NCBI GenBank assembly: GCA_017512025.1
Contig: JAFWHH010000009.1
Coordinates: 496,001-560,000, forward strand
Reading direction: 5' to 3'
Origin: Clostridia bacterium
Lineage (GTDB): Bacteria; Bacillota; Clostridia; TANB77; CAG-508
DNA: 64,000 nt
Shown here: piece by piece, positions 44,365 to 52,979 of the stretch
Layout of the letters: every line of letters begins with the position of its first letter
Numbering within the stretch: the first letter of the stretch is position 1
Notes under the pieces: model-generated
Seen by the model: the letters and a program-made list of their open reading frames with translations, nothing else
Database searches by the model: none
Told to the model about the DNA's origin: nothing
Position numbers and translations under genes: made by a program

Positions 44365-44844
44365 TTATCTGTCTCCGCTTAAGAAATCATTAGCATCTAT
44401 TACTGGAACATCAATATCTTTTATTCTTCTTGCTTTTTCATCTGCATCAGCTTGCTCTCTAGTCCATCCTGTCATTAATCTTCTTCTTTCTTCAGATTCA
44501 GGGCTATCGTTTTCAAGCATATATTTAAGCTCAATTACCTTTATAGCAGATTTAGCCTTTTTAACCATAGTTAAAATGTCTTTAAGCTCTTCTTTTCTTT
44601 TTTCTGTCTTTTTAGCCTTATATCCAATAATAGCTTTTTTAGCAATTTGAATTATATTATCTAATTTTTCATTTGCTTGATTCATTTTTTCCTTTGTCAA
44701 GCCTTGTCTACTTTGAGCTATAACGATTATAGCTTTTAGATCTTCGTATTCAGTATTAGCTTGTCCAACTAAAGATATATCAATTTGTACTGGATCAATA
44801 TTGATATCTTCGCTTCCGCTTATTACAAAATTCCTATTTGCCAT
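44365..44844 (-). CDS. Hypothetical charged protein (159 aa)
   Basis: I do not recognise this family. The protein has no signal peptide or membrane segment. A short beta-like N-terminus (RNFVISGSEDINIDPVQIDIS) leads into a long, Lys/Glu-rich, largely helical middle (about 60-110) and an acidic C-terminus ending DANDFLSGDR. It lies 30 bp downstream of gdpP on the same strand, with TAGGAGG before the ATG, and a terminator follows, so it is the last gene of the AI-2E transporter-gdpP unit. A role linked to c-di-AMP or envelope control would be guesswork. Confidence 0.75.
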   Translation of the reverse strand: MANRNFVISGSEDINIDPVQIDISLVGQANTEYEDLKAIIVIAQSRQGLTKEKMNQANEKLDNIIQIAKKAIIGYKAKKTEKRKEELKDILTMVKKAKSAIKVIELKYMLENDSPESEERRRLMTGWTREQADADEKARRIKDIDVPVIDANDFLSGDR

Positions 44845-44874
44845 AATAACCTCCTACATCCTATATAAATAACA

Positions 44875-46899
44875 TTATATACTCTCAATAAAGTAATCAT
44901 TAATGTTGCTTATAAGTTCAGCTTTAACCTCTTCAATTGTTTTTCCTTCAATTTGGGCTCCAGCTAGAGTAATATGTCCTCCACCACCCATTTTTTCAAG
45001 TATTACTTGAACGTTTATATCCCCAATTGAACGACCACTTATGAACACTTTGTTACCTTTTACACCAATAACAAACGATGCACTAATGTCACTAATTGTT
45101 AATAATGTATCCGCAGCTTTAGCACCAATGATATTTGCATTTTCATCCTCTTTATCATTTACTGCTAAAGCAATACTATCAAATACAATTTCTGCTTTAG
45201 CAACGATTTCTGATACTGTTGTATATGTTTCGAAATCACTTTGGAACCATTTTTTAACTTTTATAATATCAACACCACATCTTCTTAGATATGCCGCTGC
45301 TTCGAATGTTCTAACACCTGTCTTAAAAGTAAAGTTTTTAGTATCCATCATAATACCCGCATATAATGCCTCTACCTCAAGGTTTGTAAGTTTAATATCA
45401 TTTTTAGAATATACAATAAGCTCAGTTACAAGCTCACTTGCAGATGATGCATACACCTCTTGGAATGATAGAATTGGGTTTTCAATATATTCCGTACTCA
45501 TTCTATGGTGATCTATTACAACGACTCTATTTGTTAGATTTAGTAGCTCTGGAGCTTCTACATAATTCTTTCTGTTAGTATCAACAACAACTACTAAACT
45601 TTCACTATCAGCCATTGAAACAGCTTCATCTTTTGAAATGAATATTTCTTTAAAATCATCCTCTTCTTTTATTACATCCATGAATTTTTCAAGACTCATT
45701 CCGTTTGTCTCATTAACAATATACGCTTCTTTTTCAAGAGTCTTTGCAATTCTATATATACCTAATGAAGCACCCATAGAGTCCATATCACCATTTGAGT
45801 GACCCATTATGAATATCTTGTCTGAGTCAAGCATTACTTCTTCTAGGGCTTGAGATACTGTTCTGGCTTTAACCTTAGTTATCTTTTCAAGCTCTTCAGT
45901 TCTTCCCCCAAAGAATGTATATTGACCATTTTCTCTTACTACAGCTTGGTCACCACCACGTCCAAGCGCAATATCAATACCATCTTTTGCATATTTTAGT
46001 TTTTGATAATTGCTATCACCCTCATTGGTTATAGATATACTTAGCGTTGCTTGAACTTTCTCCGGCATATTAATTCCTTTGATTGTATCAAGTAATGTAA
46101 ATTTTTCTTCCTCTAACTTTTCAAGGTCTCTTTGTTCACAAACAAGAATAAACGTATCTCTCTCTGACTTAATAATAACTCCCTTAAATTCGTTAGCCCA
46201 ATCATAAATATTCTTTTCAATTTTAGCTAAAATTTGAGCTTGATCCTCATCTTCAATTCTTTGCATTGTTTCCTCATAGTTATCAATTTTGATAACACCA
46301 ATACAAACTTTAGATTGCTCAATTTCTTCCGCTAAATTTTCCTTTTCTGTTTCATCTAAGAAATATAAAGTTGCTATATATTCTTTTTCTTGTTTCTTAT
46401 CATTTGATTTAACATTGTTTCTTGACCTTAAGTATTCACCAACAACCTTATACTTTTTCTTTTCGATTTCGAAATCTGTTACAATTTTATTGTTTTTAAT
46501 CTTTTCATTATTCTCAATTTCAAGCTTTATTTCTTTTACTAAACTACTGATAAATTTATTTATATCGTAGTTATTAAACTCTTGTACAAATTTTGTATTT
46601 TTCCAGATTATATTGCCATTTGTTTCGGCAATTAATAATGGAAATGGTGAATTTATTAACGATCTTTTTGATACTTTATCAACGTTGAAGTTAAGCTCTT
46701 TGATGTGCTCTGATAATTCTGCTTTTCTCTTTTTATCTGTCCACATTGTATACACAACGATTGCAAAATATAAGAAAATAGACGGAATTATACACCATGG
46801 CTTAATAATACACAGCACGATAAATAAAATCGCAATTATAACTAAATAAATCTTAGTTTTTGAAACAAGGTTATCAAAAAACTTATTATTATTTGCCAT
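44875..46899 (-). CDS. gdpP: Cyclic-di-AMP phosphodiesterase GdpP
   Basis: 674-aa DHH-family phosphodiesterase. Two membrane helices (about 14-50), a PAS-like domain, a degenerate GGDEF domain, then the DHH/DHHA1 catalytic module with GHSNGDMDSMG, VVVDTNRK, VVIDHHR and GGGGHITLAGAQ. GdpP degrades c-di-AMP to pApA and so sets the level of this second messenger for potassium and wall homeostasis. It is downstream of an AI-2E-type transporter (37 bp) and upstream of a hypothetical gene. RBS GGGAG. Confidence 0.94.
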   Translation of the reverse strand: MANNNKFFDNLVSKTKIYLVIIAILFIVLCIIKPWCIIPSIFLYFAIVVYTMWTDKKRKAELSEHIKELNFNVDKVSKRSLINSPFPLLIAETNGNIIWKNTKFVQEFNNYDINKFISSLVKEIKLEIENNEKIKNNKIVTDFEIEKKKYKVVGEYLRSRNNVKSNDKKQEKEYIATLYFLDETEKENLAEEIEQSKVCIGVIKIDNYEETMQRIEDEDQAQILAKIEKNIYDWANEFKGVIIKSERDTFILVCEQRDLEKLEEEKFTLLDTIKGINMPEKVQATLSISITNEGDSNYQKLKYAKDGIDIALGRGGDQAVVRENGQYTFFGGRTEELEKITKVKARTVSQALEEVMLDSDKIFIMGHSNGDMDSMGASLGIYRIAKTLEKEAYIVNETNGMSLEKFMDVIKEEDDFKEIFISKDEAVSMADSESLVVVVDTNRKNYVEAPELLNLTNRVVVIDHHRMSTEYIENPILSFQEVYASSASELVTELIVYSKNDIKLTNLEVEALYAGIMMDTKNFTFKTGVRTFEAAAYLRRCGVDIIKVKKWFQSDFETYTTVSEIVAKAEIVFDSIALAVNDKEDENANIIGAKAADTLLTISDISASFVIGVKGNKVFISGRSIGDINVQVILEKMGGGGHITLAGAQIEGKTIEEVKAELISNINDYFIESI

Positions 46900-46936
46900 A
46901 ACAAATCTCCCTTTCTAAATATTATGTTTAACAAGT

Positions 46937-48121
46937 CTATTCTTTGTCGTTAAACTCTTTTTTATCTGAAACATCTACAGTAGTATTTATTCCTTGAATA
47001 GCTTCCCTTTTCTTTGCATAATTTCTTTCAATAATATCATCCATTATTAATTTTATTAGTGCTGCAACTGGTACTGCCAAGAACATACCCATTACACCAA
47101 AATATGCTCCACCAACAGTTACTGCAAAAATAACTAGTAAAGGACTAATCTTAACTGAATCTCCAACAATCTTTGGATTAATTATATTAGCATCGATTTG
47201 TTGTAAAGCGATAACAACAATTGCCATCTCAACAGCTTGTGCAACACCACCTGTGATTAGAGTAATAAATACTGAAATTAGCACTGCAATAATCGCACCA
47301 AAATATGGAATTAAGTTAAATAAACCTATAAACATACCAAGTATTACTGCGTATTTAACACCCATAATTGACATTGCAATTGATGTTAGAATACCTACTA
47401 CGAATGCATCAAATATCTGTCCTGCTAAGAAATTACAGAATATCTCACTTGATTTATGAAAATATCTTCTAACTGATTGATATACTTCTGTACTAAATGA
47501 TGATTCTGTAAATCTCTTAAAGAATCCAATAATAGCTCTACGCTCTAATAGTAAGTATACAGATACAATCAATGCAACAAACACATCAAATATACCTGAT
47601 GCAACACTTAATAATCCTTGAGCATAGACTGTTATTTTCTCAATGCTTATTAAATCTTCAAACTTAATATTGTTCAAACTACTAAATGTATCTCTAAATC
47701 CTTGGCTTCTTAAGAATGAATCTTCTGGTAAGCTATCAATTCTGGTTCTTAAATCTATATAATAACTTTGTATGTTGTTTGCCAAATCTTTACAACTTTC
47801 TACTAACGGTGGAATTAAAAACTTAATTGCTATTGTAAGGAAAAGTATTAGTAATACATAAACAATTAATATACTAATTCCTTTTGCTCGTTTTCTTAAA
47901 AGCTTGCTCTTACCTAGTAATCTTTCAAGCTTTTTACAAGGAACATATAACACATATGCAATTATTAAACCAACAACAAAAGGTGCTAGTACTTTAAATA
48001 ATCTTGCGAACCACATTGTTAGAGCTGTAAAAGAATCTAGCACTTTATATATAATTATTAAAACTAACGCTAAAGAAAACCAATATAACCATTTCTTTAC
48101 ATTTTTCTTCTCTTTTCTCAT
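46937..48121 (-). CDS. AI-2E (PerM-like) family transporter
   Basis: 394-aa polytopic membrane protein of the AI-2 exporter/PerM family. An N-terminal basic stretch is followed by about eight hydrophobic segments, with the family core GLFNLIPYFGAIIAVLIS and the C-terminal GGAYFGVMGMFLAVPVAA. The start at 48121 is used because the more upstream ATG overlaps the -10 region (TATAATGAATATG) and would not be transcribed, while GGAAAG precedes 48121. Substrates vary in this family and cannot be told from sequence. Confidence 0.87.
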   Translation of the reverse strand: MRKEKKNVKKWLYWFSLALVLIIIYKVLDSFTALTMWFARLFKVLAPFVVGLIIAYVLYVPCKKLERLLGKSKLLRKRAKGISILIVYVLLILFLTIAIKFLIPPLVESCKDLANNIQSYYIDLRTRIDSLPEDSFLRSQGFRDTFSSLNNIKFEDLISIEKITVYAQGLLSVASGIFDVFVALIVSVYLLLERRAIIGFFKRFTESSFSTEVYQSVRRYFHKSSEIFCNFLAGQIFDAFVVGILTSIAMSIMGVKYAVILGMFIGLFNLIPYFGAIIAVLISVFITLITGGVAQAVEMAIVVIALQQIDANIINPKIVGDSVKISPLLVIFAVTVGGAYFGVMGMFLAVPVAALIKLIMDDIIERNYAKKREAIQGINTTVDVSDKKEFNDKE

Positions 48122-48245
48122 ATGTATCTTTCCTTTCTTTTTCCTCTTATTAAACTCCATATTCATTATACCACAAAATACTAGAAATTTCCAGTTTTCA
48201 GGGCAAAAATGGATAAATTTAATTAATTTTAAAAATTTATAAAAA

Positions 48246-48285
48246 ACATGGAAAAAGACAGATAAATTAAATTTATCTGTCTTCT
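48246..48285 (-). terminator. Terminator of the first M23 peptidase gene
   Basis: GACAGATAAAT (48257-48267) pairs with ATTTATCTGTC (48271-48281), with an A-rich plus flank (T-rich on the minus strand). Confidence 0.85.
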
Positions 48286-48289
48286 TCTA

Positions 48290-49411
48290 TTACTCTCCTT
48301 GATATACGTAGTTTTGTGGGTTAACTTGTGTACCGTTAATTCTTACCTCAAAGTGTAAGTGGTTACCAGTTGAATGTCCTGTTGATCCAACGGCAGCTAT
48401 AACGTCACCAGCTGATACTGTATCACCCTCAGAAACGAATAACTTACTACAGTGAGCGTAGTATGTTTGAACTCCGTTACCATGAGATATGATTACTAAG
48501 TATCCATATCCACCTGAGTTGAATTGTGCGTAATCTACTGTACCATCTGCAACAGCAAATATTGATGTACCATTACTTGCACAGATATCTAATCCTTTAT
48601 GGGTATGGTTTCTGACACTCTCGTTAACACCAAATCTTGATGAAATATTACCAGTTACTGGTGCAACCGCGAATGAGATACCATTAACATCTACGTCATT
48701 TAATTGCTCTGACTCCACGTAATTATATGAAGATGAACTTTCCGCATTTTCTATTGCAGCTTTTCTTCTAGCCTCTGCTTGTTCAGCAGCCTTTTTTTCA
48801 GCTTCGATTCTAGCTGCTTCAGCGGCAGCTTCTTCTTTAGCCTTAATATCGGCGTCTATTGAGTCATCTAACTTAGCAATAGTCGCGTACTTCATATCTT
48901 TATACTCTAACGAGTTGTTTGTATAAACCTCTCTAATACCAAATTCAGAATCTATTTTTTCACCATATTGTTCAGTTAATTTGTTTACTTCTTCTTGTGC
49001 TTCATCCATTGTGTCAACATAAGCTTTATCCTCACCATCTAAAGTTACAGCATATAATTTATATGTTACTTCAGCTTTAAGTTTTAAAAGCTTAATAATT
49101 GAACTTTCATCAGTAGATGTATTTGCACTAACTAATGTAGCTGAATATTCAGGTACACTATTTAATACAACTAATTCCATATTATCATTTTCTTGTTTTA
49201 ATACTTGGTTTGTAACCATACAAGTAAATTCGTCTTTATCACTTACATATCCTAATACATTACCATCTAATGTAACTTTGTATGCAACTTTATAATTCTT
49301 ACCTAAAATTGCTGCTACTAAAACTAATACAGCAGCTATTGAAATTATCGCACTTAATCTTCTTTTATCATTAGTATAGTTTTTCAGTTTGTCGTTTAAA
49401 ATAAAACTCAC
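48290..49411 (-). CDS. M23 (LytM) peptidase with membrane anchor and coiled coil
   Basis: 373-aa protein: an N-terminal membrane helix (about 22-41), a region of about 150 residues, an Ala/Glu/Lys coiled coil (about 187-220), and a C-terminal M23 domain with HKGLDICA and GNHLHFEVRI supplying the zinc ligands. Likely an endopeptidase cutting peptidoglycan cross-bridges, or a hydrolase activator. The upstream limit is a GTG at 49411, only one base after AAGGAG; the in-frame ATT at 49402 would be better spaced (10 bases), so the true start is uncertain. Promoter TTGACA-17-TATAAT. Confidence 0.88.
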   Translation of the reverse strand: MSFILNDKLKNYTNDKRRLSAIISIAAVLVLVAAILGKNYKVAYKVTLDGNVLGYVSDKDEFTCMVTNQVLKQENDNMELVVLNSVPEYSATLVSANTSTDESSIIKLLKLKAEVTYKLYAVTLDGEDKAYVDTMDEAQEEVNKLTEQYGEKIDSEFGIREVYTNNSLEYKDMKYATIAKLDDSIDADIKAKEEAAAEAARIEAEKKAAEQAEARRKAAIENAESSSSYNYVESEQLNDVDVNGISFAVAPVTGNISSRFGVNESVRNHTHKGLDICASNGTSIFAVADGTVDYAQFNSGGYGYLVIISHGNGVQTYYAHCSKLFVSEGDTVSAGDVIAAVGSTGHSTGNHLHFEVRINGTQVNPQNYVYQGE

Positions 49412-49440
49412 ACTCCTTTTTAGTACTGCGACTAGTGACT

Positions 49441-49469
49441 ATTATACCATACCATATACTATTTGTCAA
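49441..49469 (-). promoter_or_regulatory. Perfect sigma-A promoter of the first M23 gene
   Basis: Minus-strand TTGACA (49464-49469), 17 bp, TATAAT (49441-49446). Confidence 0.9.
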
Positions 49470-49556
49470 ATTTTGGAGGCTTTTGAGTATATTTCATGTT
49501 GTCTAATCCATTGTTTTTACTGTGTTTAATGGTATTTTATGCCTGTATTTGCTCTT

Positions 49557-50267
49557 TTATATGAAGTAATCCATTATTCCACTATAAATTCCCCATGCCA
49601 ATCTATTTTGATATTCATCGTTTAAAAGTTCCTTTTCTTCGTCAGGATTTGATAAAAAGCCGCATTCTACAATAGTAATAGGAATCTCAACATTCTTTAC
49701 TATGTATATACTGTCCAATTTCATTGGGATTCTGTCATTATTTTTTTTAATAGCTTTATTTAGATTATTTTGTATTGAATTTGCAAGTTTTATACTATTT
49801 TCATCAGAAGATTTGTAAAATGTTTGCCATCCATAGTACTTTTGTTGTGGTATTTTATTTAAATGTATTGATATAAATGCATCTGCAGATACCTCATTCC
49901 CAATCTTTACTCTATTTTTTAAATCTGAAACCTTCTTTTCTTTCAGTGTTTTGCTATCAATATCGTATATTCCATTATCGTCAGATCTTGTTAAAATAAC
50001 TGTTGCTCCACTTTGTTCGAGTAGTTTCTGCAGTTTTAATGCAATATTTAAGTTTATTTTTGCTTCACTAACTCCATTTTGACTTTCAGCTCCTTCATCT
50101 GGTATACCATGCCCTGCATCAATAACTATTACTTTGTTAGTCACCGGAAGAGTTATTGTCTCCACAGTATTGTTATGATTGTTTTTTTCATACATTGAAA
50201 GAGCTATAACTGATAAGAAAATAAACAATACTGATAATGCTAATCTATCTTTCTTTATAAAAATCAT
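49557..50267 (-). CDS. cwlD: N-acetylmuramoyl-L-alanine amidase, CwlD-like
   Basis: 236-aa Amidase_3 enzyme with an N-terminal membrane/signal helix (about 7-25). Zinc and catalytic residues are visible in VIDAGHG, the NGVSEAKINLN Glu, ISIHLN and IVECGFLSNPDEE. Length and architecture match CwlD, which with PdaA makes muramic-delta-lactam in spore cortex. The ATG at 50267 follows GAGGTG; a hairpin covers that site (separate entry). The hipA-like pair is immediately upstream on the same strand. Confidence 0.85.
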   Translation of the reverse strand: MIFIKKDRLALSVLFIFLSVIALSMYEKNNHNNTVETITLPVTNKVIVIDAGHGIPDEGAESQNGVSEAKINLNIALKLQKLLEQSGATVILTRSDDNGIYDIDSKTLKEKKVSDLKNRVKIGNEVSADAFISIHLNKIPQQKYYGWQTFYKSSDENSIKLANSIQNNLNKAIKKNNDRIPMKLDSIYIVKNVEIPITIVECGFLSNPDEEKELLNDEYQNRLAWGIYSGIMDYFI

Positions 50268-50273
50268 AAAAAA

Positions 50274-50297
50274 CACCTCATACTTAAGTATATGAGG
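50274..50297 (-). promoter_or_regulatory. Hairpin containing the cwlD ribosome binding site
   Basis: Minus-strand CCTCATA (50291-50297) pairs with TATGAGG (50276-50282) around an AT-rich centre that extends the stem. The 3' arm includes the GAGGTG Shine-Dalgarno (50274-50279), and TTTTTT follows before the ATG. It could be the terminator of the hipA-like operon, a translational lock on cwlD, or both. Confidence 0.6.
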
Positions 50298-50327
50298 CTT
50301 TATTCTTGATATTCAATTATAATTAGA

Positions 50328-50675
50328 TTACATTACTTTTTCTTTACAAAAGTATCTGTCTGTTGATAAACGAGCCTCTGTTACTTTTAAAAGCTCCATC
50401 TCATCATATTTTTCTAGCTTATATTTATCTAAAATCACATTGATTCTTGGGTTATTTATGCTTGGAATTCGATTGCTAAAGAATGGAAAAAGCTTTTCTG
50501 ATACATATTTATCTTGTAAAAACTTTATTTCTCCTATCCCAAAACAACCATGATGTGTTGCTTTTTTTAGCTCTGGCTCATTTATAGACAATTCATATAT
50601 ATTTTCCTTTTTCTCTAAAGAAGCAATATTATAGCTATTTTTCTCATTATCGCTCCAATATAAATTCAAAATCAT
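50328..50675 (-). CDS. HipA N-terminal-subdomain-like (HipS-like) protein
   Basis: 115-aa protein whose C-terminal half, FPFFSNRIPS...VILDKYKLEKYDEMELLK...ARLSTDRY (about 63-109), follows the pattern of the HipA N-terminal subdomain (FF-N-LP..., then DPFDLL). In HipBST systems this subdomain is a separate protein, HipS, which neutralises the HipT kinase. Here its ATG directly follows the TAG of the kinase gene (TAGATG), so translation is coupled. Order is kinase first, which is opposite to hipB-hipS-hipT. No HipB-type DNA-binding gene is adjacent. Assignment by pattern only. Confidence 0.5.
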   Translation of the reverse strand: MILNLYWSDNEKNSYNIASLEKKENIYELSINEPELKKATHHGCFGIGEIKFLQDKYVSEKLFPFFSNRIPSINNPRINVILDKYKLEKYDEMELLKVTEARLSTDRYFCKEKVM

Positions 50676-51674
50676 CTATTCTAACTCCTTATTTTCTGTA
50701 CTTGGTTCCTGTATTTTTATTAGAAATTTTCTTATTGTATCTATTTGTTGTTCCCAAAAATCTTTATACACATATCTTGCTTCTTTGCAAACCAATCCTC
50801 TATTTTGGGTAGATTCTTTTACAGAAACAATTTGATTCATATTAATTGTTAAAATTCTTTCCTCAAGCCACTTCACCAATTCTTTATCATCCTTATAGTA
50901 ATCTAATACAGCCAACAATCCTTGTTGTCCCTTTATTTTGAAATGCCTATTAACCACTGCTTCATTTCCCATACAAAAATCGAAATCATATAATGGAGCT
51001 ACTCTAACTGTCCCATTATTAAATATTACAGACATGTTTTCCGATGACATATCTGTATTATCTATAATTTCACTCATACAGATTTTTCTTCTTAGATCTT
51101 GCATAAATCTATTTATATTCTTTTCCCTAAAATGTCTTAACTCTAATTCTCTCCTTAGATTACGTTCTATAATTTCAACATCAAGGCACTCTCGACCCAA
51201 AATATCTTTAAAACTTAACATTTCATCATCATCCTTCAAAAAAGACGGTGTCAATAAAAAATCGTCTTCCCACGTTGATACAGAATCATCCATAACCCAG
51301 TTAACCAGATAATATTCAGCACACTCAAGTCCCGCAGCACTTATTACTCTTGGTACAATAAGTGCATTATCTCTCGTATACATACCTGAGCCATTTCTAA
51401 AAAATCGTGGATTTGGAATTTCCTTTAACAGATATTTATTTAAATCACTAAGTATCAACCAAAATTGGGAAAAACATCCTCTTACATTGCTATTTTCAAC
51501 GAAATATGGATTTCTTATCAAATCTACCTTAATTGCATCTGGAGTCCTTCTACCATTAAGCTTACAATACTCCGCATATGATTTTTGGTAATCTTCACGT
51601 CTATATTGTGTAATATCTGGTACAATGCATTGTATCTTTTGTGTGTATTCATCTAATGTTAATTTTTTTGTCAT
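50676..51674 (-). CDS. HipA-like protein kinase, divergent
   Basis: 332-aa protein. The segment 198-236 contains IIDNTDMSSENMSVI and VAPLYDFDF, which match the HipA kinase catalytic loop (TDxHxxN) and the magnesium-binding Asp (PxYD). Asp208, Asn213 and Asp230 are kept; the usual His/Gly after Asp is Met-Ser-Ser. The N-terminal third has no recognisable motif. HipA kinases phosphorylate aminoacyl-tRNA synthetases in toxin-antitoxin systems. It pairs with a HipS-like gene in overlapping expression. Promoter TTTACA-16-TATAAT, RBS GAGGAG. Confidence 0.6.
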   Translation of the reverse strand: MTKKLTLDEYTQKIQCIVPDITQYRREDYQKSYAEYCKLNGRRTPDAIKVDLIRNPYFVENSNVRGCFSQFWLILSDLNKYLLKEIPNPRFFRNGSGMYTRDNALIVPRVISAAGLECAEYYLVNWVMDDSVSTWEDDFLLTPSFLKDDDEMLSFKDILGRECLDVEIIERNLRRELELRHFREKNINRFMQDLRRKICMSEIIDNTDMSSENMSVIFNNGTVRVAPLYDFDFCMGNEAVVNRHFKIKGQQGLLAVLDYYKDDKELVKWLEERILTINMNQIVSVKESTQNRGLVCKEARYVYKDFWEQQIDTIRKFLIKIQEPSTENKELE

Positions 51675-51701
51675 AATTGTCGCTCCTCAAATGATAGCCA
51701 C

Positions 51702-51729
51702 ATTATACCACGGATTTTTCCTTTGTAAA
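51702..51729 (-). promoter_or_regulatory. Promoter of the HipA-like pair
   Basis: Minus-strand TTTACA (51724-51729), 16 bp, TATAAT (51702-51707). Divergent from the VirD4-like gene. Confidence 0.6.
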
Positions 51730-51803
51730 TATGTATATTTTATTGTTGCTACGTTTTTTTTGTGATATGATATCCATATAAGTTATTTGAAAGGAAATTT
51801 TTC

Positions 51804-52949
51804 ATGAATTCTTACAATAATAAAATTGTTCTTGCAGAAGGTATGGATGTTATTTTAAAGGCAAATACTAATATCTTTACTGTAAGTAATGGCATGTCTG
51901 ATATTTTTAATAGCTTTCTAGCCCCAAATATAACAAGAAAATTAGGCTCATATGTTATTTTTGACAATAATAGTTCAATTTATGGTTTATGTGGGAAGAA
52001 TATTGAAAATTATGGCTATAAAATAGAAAAAATTAATCTAAATAGTGCTTTTAATGTATTTGCTTGTCTTAATTCTGAAATTGAAATTCAAAGATTAGTT
52101 AAAGCAGCTCTAAGAAACTGTACTGAAATTCAAAGATATTTGTATGAAGGAAAAACTGAAGTTGATCTTTTATATACCCAAACTGATCTAATATTAACAT
52201 TGATTTTAATACATATCATTGAAAAAACACCTATAGAGAAGCGTTGTTTCAGTTATATAAATAAAATTTTGAATAAATTACAACAAAATAATATAGATTA
52301 CTTTAAGAAATATTTTGAAAAAGTCGATTCTTCATATATGATTCAAAGTTCAATTTTCCATCTAGATTATATGAAAGAAGAAGAATATAAAAAAAGCTTA
52401 TCTCTTTTGAGTGATGTTTTATCCAATGTAACAGATACAAAAATGCTTAATTCAACTGCAATATCTAGTATAGAATCTTTATATGCTCATAATGAACCAA
52501 AGCTTATTTTCATTGAATTAACTGGTATTAGCGTTATCGATTCATATTTTTGCTCATATATTGAAGAAACATGCCCTACTAATACTATTTCTAGCAGTGA
52601 TTTTCCTGTTTTCTATGTATATGCACCGTTAGAAACTATTGGCTTTATCCCTAATTTTGTTAACATTTTTGAAGAATCGAAAAAAACTAAGAATATACAT
52701 ATTCTTATATTTAATAGTATTGCAACCGCTATAAAACTGTACGGAAGAGATATTAGAAAATTTATGAAAAAAATCCCATATGGTCTAATTTTTCAAAAAA
52801 ATAAAGAAAAGAACATAGAATTTACTGAAAAGCTTTTATCTGATGATACAATTTCAGATTTAATGAAAAAAATACAAAATAATCCTGGATCTATTATTCT
52901 TTATAGAAAGCAAAAAGGAATATCTATTGAACAAAAAATACACTTGTGA
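51804..52949 (+). CDS. VirD4/TraG-like protein without ATPase motifs
   Basis: 381-aa soluble protein. LAPNITRKLGSYVIFDNN (39-56) followed by NYGYKIEKINL (69-79) resembles the VirD4/TraG stretch after Walker A, and FPVFYVYAPLETIGFIPNF (267-285) followed by FNSIATAIKLYG (303-314) and LLSDDTI resembles the Walker B region onward (normally ...LLDEFANIG, QS..Q....YG). The Walker A position reads TVSNGMSDIFN and the Walker B Asp-Glu is Ala-Pro, so ATP hydrolysis is very unlikely. No membrane helices and no conjugation genes nearby. RBS AAAGGA; promoter about TTGTTG-17-TATGAT. Function unknown. Confidence 0.55.
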   Translation: MNSYNNKIVLAEGMDVILKANTNIFTVSNGMSDIFNSFLAPNITRKLGSYVIFDNNSSIYGLCGKNIENYGYKIEKINLNSAFNVFACLNSEIEIQRLVKAALRNCTEIQRYLYEGKTEVDLLYTQTDLILTLILIHIIEKTPIEKRCFSYINKILNKLQQNNIDYFKKYFEKVDSSYMIQSSIFHLDYMKEEEYKKSLSLLSDVLSNVTDTKMLNSTAISSIESLYAHNEPKLIFIELTGISVIDSYFCSYIEETCPTNTISSSDFPVFYVYAPLETIGFIPNFVNIFEESKKTKNIHILIFNSIATAIKLYGRDIRKFMKKIPYGLIFQKNKEKNIEFTEKLLSDDTISDLMKKIQNNPGSIILYRKQKGISIEQKIHL

Positions 52950-52972
52950 ATCTTATTCACAAGTGCTTTTTT
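52936..52972. terminator. Terminator shared by the VirD4-like gene and the YolD gene
   Basis: CACTTGTGAAT (52941-52951) pairs with ATTCACAAGTG (52955-52965), then CTTTTTT on plus and an A-rich left flank. The stop codon lies inside the stem. Confidence 0.85.
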
Positions 52973-52979
52973 ATATCTG

